Below are positions 1 through 4,517 of a stretch of DNA of 5,047 bases, one piece after another (within the stretch, counting starts at the first letter, position 1; each line of letters opens with the position of its first letter). Below the pieces are notes generated by a model. That model searched no databases and was not told the origin of the DNA. It was given only the letters and a program-made list of their open reading frames with translations. The DNA is from JBEKYH01 sp049511115. Lineage in GTDB: Bacteria > Planctomycetota > Phycisphaerae > Tepidisphaerales > Tepidisphaeraceae. The stretch spans positions 1-5,047 of the forward strand of contig JBEKYH010000389.1 in NCBI GenBank assembly GCA_049511115.1. The letters run 5' to 3'. The translations under genes and the position numbers were made by a program.

Positions 1-133
1 GCAGCGGGCGCTCCGACCTCTTAAAATAAGCCTGTAGCGATTGTTGCGCCGCCTGCCGAACTGATGGCCCGCTCCTCGAAGCCCGCCCGCCTCCGCTCCC
101 TTTAGCCGCGCGCGCGGCGGCCGCGCGAGTCAT
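1..133 (-). CDS. Possible partial small protein overlapping the fliM stop (runs off left edge)
   Basis: An ATG at 133 overlaps the fliM stop in an ATGA arrangement, which is typical of translationally coupled genes, and the frame stays open to the window edge. About 44 residues are visible. Residues 1-21 are Ala/Arg/Gly-rich and look like a disordered basic tail. The next part, SVRQAAQQSLQAYF, is helix-like and has a faint ungapped resemblance to the N-terminal helix of Fis-type DNA-binding proteins (PLRDSVKQALKNYF in E. coli Fis), with about 5 of 14 identities. This is too little to name it. It does not look like the start of FliN, the usual partner downstream of fliM. The first third is extremely GC-rich and can fold into a hairpin (111-127), so the frame may be non-coding 3' sequence. 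The 3' end is missing. Confidence 0.38.
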   Translation of the reverse strand, partial: MTRAAAARAAKGSGGGRASRSGPSVRQAAQQSLQAYFKRSERPL

Positions 134-1158
134 TTGCGCTTCCTCGCTTCACCCGGCGCGGACTCTGCCTGTGGCTCCAGTTTGCGCGTGATGCGAATCG
201 CCCGATTTCCCCTGAATTGCCCAATCTTCCCAAAAAACTTCCCTTGCCCCTCCACCTGCATCAGCACTTCACCGCGGCAATCCTTGCCGGTGGTGATGAC
301 ATCCCCCAGGGAAAGCGACAGCAGGTCATTCAAAGTAATGGTCGTCTGCGCGAGGAAAACCCGCGCCTCCACCGGCGCCGTCCGCACATTCTGCGTCAGC
401 TTGCGGAGGTGATCTTCCTGCCCTCCCTTGCGGTGATAGCTGAACCAGTTCTGGGCCGCCAGCACCCCCATGATCGGCTCAATCACGTTATACGGGATGC
501 ATAGGCTCATCGTCCCGGCGCGATTCCCCATCTTCAATTCAAACCCCACGACCACCACCGTCTCATTCGGTGGCACGATCTGCGCAAGCTGCGGATTGCT
601 CTCAAAATCATGCACGGTAAACGTCGTCGGCGTCAGATTGCTCCACGCCTCCGATAGATGCTGCGTGGCCCGGTCGGTGATGCGCTGCACCAGCCGCTGC
701 TCAATCTGCGTCAGCGGCCGCTGCGGAATAAACAGGTCGGCGTTGCTCCCCCCCAGCAAACGGTCAATGATCGGGTAAATTATCAGCGGGCTGATTTCCA
801 GGCACAATTGTCCATCAAGCTGCTCCGCCTTCAGGAGATTAAAACACGTCGGATTCGGCAGCGAATGGATGAATTCGCTGTAGGTAAGCTGCTCGATATG
901 CGCGACCGAAACTTCAATGATGGTGCGCAAATACCCTGAAATCGCCGCCCCGAAGTTTCGCCCAAAACCCTCGTGCAGCGTCTCCAGCGCGCGCATCTGA
1001 TCCTTCGACACGCGCTCGGGCCGCTTGAAATCGTAAAGGGCTACTTCGAGCTTGTTCTTCGACCCCGCCGACGGCTTGACCGACTCCTGCCGCACCTGCG
1101 CGGTATCCACCGCCGCAAGCAGGGCATCCACCTCGGATTGGTCCAGTACGTCCGTCAA
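130..1158 (-). CDS. fliM: Flagellar motor switch protein FliM
   Basis: FliM is the middle component of the flagellar C ring at the cytoplasmic face of the basal body. It binds phosphorylated CheY and links FliG to FliN to set the direction of rotation. The 342-residue product has the full family layout and usual length. Residues 4-17 (VLDQSEVDALLAAV) match the N-terminal CheY-P-binding motif; a linker follows. The middle CheC-like domain covers about 40-240, with LLGG at 134-137 and the IPYNVIEPIMGVL segment at 221-233. A C-terminal SpoA domain covers about 262-328 (SLGDVI at 283-288). A short basic tail ends the protein. The start is TTG at 1158, chosen because AAGGAGG lies 9 bases upstream and no in-frame ATG is nearby. 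No other flagellar gene is visible in the window; the upstream neighbour is a repeat element and unrelated genes. Identification is secure. Confidence 0.96.
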   Translation of the reverse strand: MTDVLDQSEVDALLAAVDTAQVRQESVKPSAGSKNKLEVALYDFKRPERVSKDQMRALETLHEGFGRNFGAAISGYLRTIIEVSVAHIEQLTYSEFIHSLPNPTCFNLLKAEQLDGQLCLEISPLIIYPIIDRLLGGSNADLFIPQRPLTQIEQRLVQRITDRATQHLSEAWSNLTPTTFTVHDFESNPQLAQIVPPNETVVVVGFELKMGNRAGTMSLCIPYNVIEPIMGVLAAQNWFSYHRKGGQEDHLRKLTQNVRTAPVEARVFLAQTTITLNDLLSLSLGDVITTGKDCRGEVLMQVEGQGKFFGKIGQFRGNRAIRITRKLEPQAESAPGEARKRK

Positions 1159-1167
1159 ATACCGCGG

Positions 1168-1174
1168 CCTCCTT
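1168..1174 (-). promoter_or_regulatory. Shine-Dalgarno site of fliM
   Basis: The minus strand reads AAGGAGG here, a perfect anti-16S complement, with a 9-base spacer to a TTG codon. This decides the start of fliM, because TTG is the only plausible initiation codon at the right distance and the FliM N-terminal CheY-binding motif begins directly after it. Confidence 0.85.
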
Positions 1175-1347
1175 GCCGCCTCGGAGCAAATCCTTCGTTA
1201 GCTTACCTCATTATCGGACATTCGCGGGGAATTTCCATACTACACCGCTGTCGCCGCCGCTGCCGGCTTCATTGCCGATCCTGTTTCGATGGGTAAATCA
1301 TTGGCGAAAAGACCGTGCGTGAGCCGCTCTCCCGCGGCAAACTTGGT

Positions 1348-1352
1348 ATCAC
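1348..1352. repeat. ATCAC direct repeat, left copy (putative target-site duplication)
   Basis: This pentamer abuts the left terminal inverted repeat and is repeated at 1482-1486 just outside the right one. Two further bases (GT, 1346-1347) also match the sequence before the right copy, which may be chance or part of a 7-base duplication. Confidence 0.5.
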
Positions 1353-1481
1353 ACGGATCGTGATTACTCCGCGCGCTCGGGTAGGGTGGGCGTACTCGCC
1401 CACCGGTTGACGCGAGCGGTGGGCGAGTACACCCACCCTACACCTACGCCAGAACGCGCGCATAAACCAATCACGATCCGT
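1353..1481. mobile_element. 129-bp MITE-like element with terminal inverted repeats and 5-bp target duplication
   Basis: The ends are perfect 13-base inverted repeats: ACGGATCGTGATT at 1353-1365 and its complement AATCACGATCCGT at 1469-1481. Directly outside both ends lies the pentamer ATCAC (1348-1352 and 1482-1486), as expected of a target-site duplication. A near-perfect long palindrome occupies the core (1381-1441). No transposase is encoded, so the element would have to be moved by an enzyme elsewhere in the genome. The direct repeat can be read as seven bases (GTATCAC, 1346-1352 and 1480-1486) if the inverted repeat is shortened by two, so the exact border is uncertain. A short frame across the element is repeat-derived and not a gene. 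Confidence 0.65.
1381..1441. repeat. Inverted REP-like doublet (REPIN-type double hairpin)
   Basis: Two 25-base arms (1381-1405 and 1417-1441) are inverted copies matching at 24 of 25 positions, separated by 11 bases. Each arm has the make-up of a REP sequence: a GTAG tetranucleotide (1381-1384; complement CTAC at 1438-1441) followed by a hairpin with 8-base stem GGTGGGCG/CGCCCACC and a 4-base loop (1385-1404). The second hairpin (1418-1437) has one stem mismatch. GTAG plus a GC-rich hairpin is the established hallmark of REPs mobilised by RAYT (TnpA-REP, Y1 HUH-type) transposases, and two inverted REPs are called a BIME or REPIN. No RAYT gene is in the window. The long perfect stem could also act on transcripts in either direction, for example as a 3' end stabiliser for the gene ending at 1483. 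Confidence 0.75.
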
Positions 1482-1486
1482 ATCAC
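1482..1486. repeat. ATCAC direct repeat, right copy (putative target-site duplication)
   Basis: This copy abuts the right terminal inverted repeat. On the minus strand it reads GTGAT and contains the TGA stop codon of the 53-residue gene, so insertion of the element left that reading frame complete. Confidence 0.5.
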
Positions 1487-1644
1487 TTGCTCTTGGACCT
1501 CAAAATCCTCACGCGAAACGCGGCTGCAACCGCCTTTCGGTCGGTTAAATCCAGCTTCGGCGCAGGTTTGCCAGGTTTATCCGGATATCTGGAATAGATC
1601 TCCTGCAAGACCTTCTCCACGTCGCTTGGTTTCTTCATTTTCAT
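1483..1644 (-). CDS. Small basic protein, 53 aa, unknown function
   Basis: A complete frame from ATG 1644 to TGA 1485-1483 encodes 53 residues, starting MKMKKPSDVEKVLQEIYSRY and ending RILRSKSK. AGAGGT lies 5 bases or so before the ATG, and the frame starts only 8 bases after the stop of the membrane-protein gene, so the two are very likely cotranscribed and perhaps translationally coupled. The protein is strongly basic (15 Lys/Arg against 6 Asp/Glu), with no membrane segment or cysteine. Residues 7-20 and 35-49 look like amphipathic helices joined by a Pro/Lys-rich link (PDKPGKPAPK, 21-30). A second in-frame ATG at 1638 is possible. Codon use resembles a real gene. I do not recognise the family; it may bind nucleic acid or its membrane partner, which is only inference. 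Confidence 0.65.
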   Translation of the reverse strand: MKMKKPSDVEKVLQEIYSRYPDKPGKPAPKLDLTDRKAVAAAFRVRILRSKSK

Positions 1645-1648
1645 AGCG

Positions 1649-1654
1649 ACCTCT
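1649..1654 (-). promoter_or_regulatory. Shine-Dalgarno site of the 53-aa gene
   Basis: The minus strand reads AGAGGT with GAGG placed 5 bases before the ATG at 1644. It overlaps the TAG stop of the upstream gene (1655-1653) by two bases, so ribosomes terminating there would sit on this site; this favours translational coupling. Confidence 0.6.
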
Positions 1655-1985
1655 AGGCGTGAGCGGAAGGCTTTGCGGTTGCTCTGACGCCCACCGCCGC
1701 TTGCTCACTGCTTTGGTCGAGCAGCAACCGCTCGATTGTTATAGGGGCCGAGATACCGATTGTCGCCGCGGTCAATGGTGTGTTGACTTGTCCCGACTCA
1801 AAGAAAACCAGCGCCAGCGCTCCACCAATAAGCAGCCTTACGACTTCGCTTGCCACATGACCCGCCGAAAAGAACCGCTTTGGAAAAGTGCCTCCTCTGG
1901 CGCGCACCACCTTAACGAATTCCAATCCATCAACCAGCGACCCGCCGAACAGGCCCCAGAGAAAATACTGCCAACCCGCGCTCAT
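1653..1985 (-). CDS. Small membrane protein with three hydrophobic segments, unknown function
   Basis: The 110-residue product has hydrophobic segments at about 5-19 (WQYFLWGLFGGSLVD), 48-63 (VVRLLIGGALALVFFE) and 68-84, a basic loop at 25-37 and a hydrophilic Ala-rich tail from 89. Segment 3 (TPLTAATIGISAPITIERLL) is glycine/proline-containing and may be re-entrant or peripheral. No signal peptidase site is evident. ATG 1985 is the only start available, since an in-frame TAG lies about 30 bases upstream; AAAGG sits about 12 bases before it, a weak ribosome site. It ends with TAG 8 bases before the 53-residue gene, and begins 81 bases after argG, so it may be transcribed with argG or from its own unseen promoter. 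I recognise no named family. A channel- or holin-like role cannot be told from sequence. Confidence 0.72.
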   Translation of the reverse strand: MSAGWQYFLWGLFGGSLVDGLEFVKVVRARGGTFPKRFFSAGHVASEVVRLLIGGALALVFFESGQVNTPLTAATIGISAPITIERLLLDQSSEQAAVGVRATAKPSAHA

Positions 1986-2066
1986 GTAATGTGGTCGCCT
2001 TTGGCTCGTAATCTACGCTGATTCGCAGGCAGAGTAAGTTTACGGTCGTGGCTGCGGTCACCCCTC

Positions 2067-3290
2067 CTACCACCTCTTCACCTGGCTCGCCACCTTCATC
2101 GGCAGTCCGAACAGATCAATAAACCCGCGCGCCGCTGTCACGTCATACCCTTCCATGCTGAAGCTGGCCAACTGCGGATCGTACAGACTAAACGGGCTGG
2201 TCACTCCGGCCGCCGTCGCGCGTCCTTTGAATAATTTCACCTTCACCAGCCCGCTCACCGTCGCCTGCGTGTGATCGACAAACGCCTGCAACGCCTCGCG
2301 CAGCGGATGAAACCACTGCCCGTTGTAAACCATCTCTGCGTACTTCAGCGCCACCTGCTGCTTGTAATGGTACGTGTCGCGCTCAATGCAAATCTGCTCC
2401 AGCGCCTTGTGCGCCTCATATAAAATCGTCCCGCCCGGCGTCTCGTATGCCCCGCGCGATTTCATTCCAACGAGCCGATTCTCCGCCAACTGCGTCTGCC
2501 CGACCGCATGCCGCCCGCCCATGGAATTCAACTCCGCCAACAGCGTATGCCCCGGGAGCTTCCGCCCGTTCACGGAAATCGGATTCCCCCGTTCAAATTC
2601 AATGCTCACGTACTCCGCCTCATTGGGCGCCTGCGACACCGGCGCCGACATCACCCACAGCTCATCCTTCGGCTCATTGGCCGGCGATTCCAGGTCCGCT
2701 CCCTCGTGGCTGATGTGCCACAAGTTGCGATCGCGCGAATAAATCTTCGTCTTGCTCTGATCCACCGGCACGCCTTTCTGCTTGGCGTAGTCGATGGCGC
2801 TCTCCCGGTCGCGCAATTCAAACGTCGGGTCCTTCCACGGCGCGATGATCTTCAGCGCCGGATCGAGCGACATATACGTCAGCTCAAACCGCACCTGATC
2901 GTTCCCCTTGCCGGTCGCCCCATGCCCGACCGCATCCGCCCCCGTCTCCTGCGCCACCAACACCTGATGTTGCGCGATGATCGGCCGGGCAATGCTCGTC
3001 CCCAGCAGATAATCCGCCTCATAAATCGCCTGCGCCCGCAGCATCGGGAAACAGAATTTCTCGACGAACTCCTGCCGCAGGTCCTTGATGACCACCTCGT
3101 CCGCGCCGCTGCGGCGGGCCTTTTCCTCGATCCCCTTGAGCTCGTCTCCCTGCCCCAGTTCCGCCGCGAACGCCACCAGCTTCACGCCCGGATACCGGTC
3201 CTTCAGCCAGGGCAATATGACGCTGGTATCCAAACCCCCGCTGTATGCCAATACGATCTTCTTGGGATGATTCTCCGGCTTTGTGGCCAT
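2067..3290 (-). CDS. argG: Argininosuccinate synthase
   Basis: ArgG joins citrulline and aspartate, using ATP to form AMP and pyrophosphate, giving argininosuccinate in the cytosolic arginine pathway. The 407-residue product has the family's usual short-form length. Residues 12-23 hold the N-type ATP pyrophosphatase loop (AYSGGLDTS, 15-23), YLLGTSIARP is at 94-103, and the second signature GHGATGKGNDQVRFE is at 122-136. The C-terminal synthetase domain continues to the end. I chose ATG 3290 because GGAG (3296-3299) lies 5 bases upstream and the protein then begins with a normal short lead before the ATP loop. A TTG at 3344 would add 18 unconserved residues. The kinase gene ends 54 bases upstream and no terminator is visible between them, so they likely share a transcript. 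No ArgR-type operator was recognised. argH and other arg genes are not in the window. Confidence 0.97.
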   Translation of the reverse strand: MATKPENHPKKIVLAYSGGLDTSVILPWLKDRYPGVKLVAFAAELGQGDELKGIEEKARRSGADEVVIKDLRQEFVEKFCFPMLRAQAIYEADYLLGTSIARPIIAQHQVLVAQETGADAVGHGATGKGNDQVRFELTYMSLDPALKIIAPWKDPTFELRDRESAIDYAKQKGVPVDQSKTKIYSRDRNLWHISHEGADLESPANEPKDELWVMSAPVSQAPNEAEYVSIEFERGNPISVNGRKLPGHTLLAELNSMGGRHAVGQTQLAENRLVGMKSRGAYETPGGTILYEAHKALEQICIERDTYHYKQQVALKYAEMVYNGQWFHPLREALQAFVDHTQATVSGLVKVKLFKGRATAAGVTSPFSLYDPQLASFSMEGYDVTAARGFIDLFGLPMKVASQVKRW

Positions 3291-3295
3291 GGCCG

Positions 3296-3299
3296 CTCC
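3296..3299 (-). promoter_or_regulatory. Shine-Dalgarno site that sets the argG start
   Basis: The minus strand reads GGAG with a 5-base spacer to ATG 3290. It supports this start over the upstream in-frame TTG at 3344, which overlaps the kinase stop codon. Confidence 0.7.
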
Positions 3300-3344
3300 A
3301 TTTTGTAGTTGTAAAAAGTCGAGCAATTCCAGAACGCGCCGCAA

Positions 3345-4238
3345 TCAGTCTTCGTCTTCTGAATCCCCCGCCGACGGTCCCGGCGGCAGCGGCTGCTGCG
3401 GTTGGTTCTGCTTCTCTATGACATGTTGTATCACATTCAGGCGGCTGATGACCGCCTCCATCCCCGCCGGCCGCTTCCGCGGGCTGCTCGCCACCATTTC
3501 CATGACCAGCGCCGACAATTGCGGCGGCACCTTGGGGTTCAAATCCACCGGCGACGGAATGCGCTCATCCACCAGGAATGTGTTCTCCCCCTTTATGCCC
3601 GTTTTCTTGACCGTATAGCGAGTGGGAATATTCTTGCCGGTCAGCGCCCAATACAGCGTCGCCCCCAAGTTGAACACATCCGTCTGCGGCGAGATCGGCA
3701 GCCGATCCACCTGCTCCGGTGCAATGTAATCCGGCGTCCCCTGGATGCGCTCCTTTTCCGTACCGATTGCGCAACTTTGCCCAAAGTCAATGATCTTCAC
3801 CACGCCCTTGTCGTCGCGCAGGATATTGTTCGGCTTGATATCGCAATGCACATACCCCATCTCATGCATGGCTTTCAGCCCGTCGGCCGCCTGTAGGAAT
3901 GTGTCGATGGTATCCAGCAGGTTATCCAGCGGCCGCTCATCCAATGGCCGCCCGTCCACGAGTTCCATTACCAGGTAGGCTTCGGACACCTTCACAAACA
4001 TCGTCTTGATGATCTTCAGGTCGTACGTGCGGCGCAAATGCGGATTGGTGAACAGCTTGCTCACGGCGTACTCCGCCTCCATCTGCTCGATGAAGCGGAT
4101 GTCCTTTGGCTCAGCGCGCAGAACGTGCTTGAGTGCGTAGACTTGCTTGGTGACTGGGTCGCTTACCGCGTAGATGGTGCTCCGCGCACCTTCTCCCAGA
4201 CGCTCCAAGACTTCGTAATTCAGAAGCTTTGGGGGCAT
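3345..4238 (-). CDS. Hanks-type serine/threonine protein kinase, non-RD, cytosolic
   Basis: This 297-residue protein is almost only a eukaryotic-like kinase domain, which transfers phosphate from ATP to Ser/Thr. Numbering from ATG 4238: glycine loop LGEGARSTIY at 14-23 (third glycine replaced by Ser), ATP-binding Lys37 (YALK), probable helix-C Glu56, catalytic loop HCDIKPNNIL at 131-140 with Asp133, Lys135 and Asn138, DFG at 151-153, GTPDYIAPE at 167-175, and helix-F Asp187. All catalytic residues are present, so it should be active. The HRD arginine is Cys132, making it a non-RD kinase that may not need activation-loop phosphorylation. There is no membrane helix or sensor domain; the tail is Pro/Gln-rich and ends in acidic GDSEDED. 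A TTG at 4262 would add 8 residues; ATG 4238 has GAGGTGG about 11 bases upstream. argG follows after 54 bases. Its substrates cannot be told. Confidence 0.93.
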   Translation of the reverse strand: MPPKLLNYEVLERLGEGARSTIYAVSDPVTKQVYALKHVLRAEPKDIRFIEQMEAEYAVSKLFTNPHLRRTYDLKIIKTMFVKVSEAYLVMELVDGRPLDERPLDNLLDTIDTFLQAADGLKAMHEMGYVHCDIKPNNILRDDKGVVKIIDFGQSCAIGTEKERIQGTPDYIAPEQVDRLPISPQTDVFNLGATLYWALTGKNIPTRYTVKKTGIKGENTFLVDERIPSPVDLNPKVPPQLSALVMEMVASSPRKRPAGMEAVISRLNVIQHVIEKQNQPQQPLPPGPSAGDSEDED

Positions 4239-4323
4239 GTAACCAGCGACCACCTCGAACAACGCCTTGGGACAGCCTCTAAACCAACATCAAACGCCGT
4301 CAAAACCGGGCCACGGTGATGAT

Positions 4324-4329
4324 ATTATA
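4324..4329 (-). promoter_or_regulatory. Candidate -10 box upstream of the kinase-argG genes
   Basis: The minus strand reads TATAAT, about 85 bases before the kinase ATG. No recognisable TTGACA lies 16-18 bases upstream; that position is taken by the inverted repeat at 4348-4361. CACGGT/ACCGTG hexamers (4312-4317, 4339-4344) flank the box as an inverted pair. A perfect hexamer can occur by chance in this AT-richer gap, so this is only a candidate. Confidence 0.35.
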
Positions 4330-4347
4330 ATGAGAACGACCGTGATC

Positions 4348-4361
4348 GGCCTTTTAAGGCC
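4348..4361. repeat. 14-bp inverted repeat at the -35 position of the candidate promoter
   Basis: GGCCTT and AAGGCC are separated by TT. The centre lies about 25 bases upstream of the TATAAT box on the minus strand, where a regulator could bind in place of a -35 contact. As RNA the stem would be short. It may equally be chance. Confidence 0.3.
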
Positions 4362-4414
4362 ATTGTCCGCTTGGATTTCGCACTATTCTATTGTCGCCGC
4401 TTTTTGACAACGCC

Positions 4415-4429
4415 GCCCCTTTTCGGGGC
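4415..4429. terminator. GC hairpin between the zinc-ribbon gene and the kinase gene (weak terminator candidate)
   Basis: GCCCC and GGGGC form a 5-bp stem with a 5-base loop, about 90 bases after the stop of the zinc-ribbon membrane-protein gene. On the minus strand no T-run follows (GGCGTTGTC), so it is not a standard intrinsic terminator; it might stabilise a 3' end or do nothing. Confidence 0.25.
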
Positions 4430-4517
4430 TAACCCTGCCCATTTCCTGCGGCGCAAGTTACATTAGACAATCTATTAAGAAATCGCAAGCGAAGATATTT
4501 ATAGGAGGGAAAGTTAT

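Larger units (their letters stand above)
1159..1352. other. Non-coding stretch upstream of fliM
   Basis: Together with the repeat element this forms the 324-base gap between fliM and the 53-residue gene. Apart from the fliM Shine-Dalgarno site I see no convincing gene or terminator. The minus strand has TCCGATAA (1211-1218), a 7 of 8 match to the -10 octamer GCCGATAA of flagellar sigma-28 promoters, but no TAAA -35 box stands at the expected distance, so I do not call a promoter. The fliM promoter, if any, should nevertheless lie in this stretch. Confidence 0.4.

Noticed and set aside
106..127. Very GC-rich palindromes just after fliM, possible terminator
   Set aside because: The stems are simple CG alternation and no T-run follows on the minus strand; they also lie in a frame that may be coding.
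914..1189. 91-residue minus-strand frame overlapping the start of fliM
   Set aside because: It is a shifted frame of fliM, Gly/Arg/Ala-rich, and uses none of the FliM motifs.
1211..1218. Sigma-28-like octamer TCCGATAA upstream of fliM
   Set aside because: There is no TAAA-type -35 box at 15-16 bases; a single 7 of 8 match is not enough for a promoter call.
1269..1463. 64-residue minus-strand frame across the repeat element
   Set aside because: Its sequence comes mostly from the palindrome (VGVLAH / GEYAHPT type peptides), it lacks a ribosome site, and is best explained by the repeat.
1386..1646. 86-residue plus-strand frame opposite the 53-residue gene
   Set aside because: It begins inside the palindrome and runs antisense to a better-supported gene with a Shine-Dalgarno site.
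1659..2021. 120-residue plus-strand frame opposite the small membrane protein
   Set aside because: The minus-strand product has coherent hydrophobic segments and a linked downstream gene, while this product is Arg/Gln-rich without domain features.
2508..3308. 266-residue plus-strand frame opposite argG
   Set aside because: It is the antisense of a highly conserved gene, its product is Arg/His/Leu-rich with no domain, and such long antisense frames are expected from the codon bias of GC-rich genes.
4391..4410. TTGTC/GACAA inverted repeat and TTGACA on the plus strand
   Set aside because: The stem is 5 bp with a 10-base loop, no -10 box follows at the right distance, and no plus-strand gene needs a promoter here.
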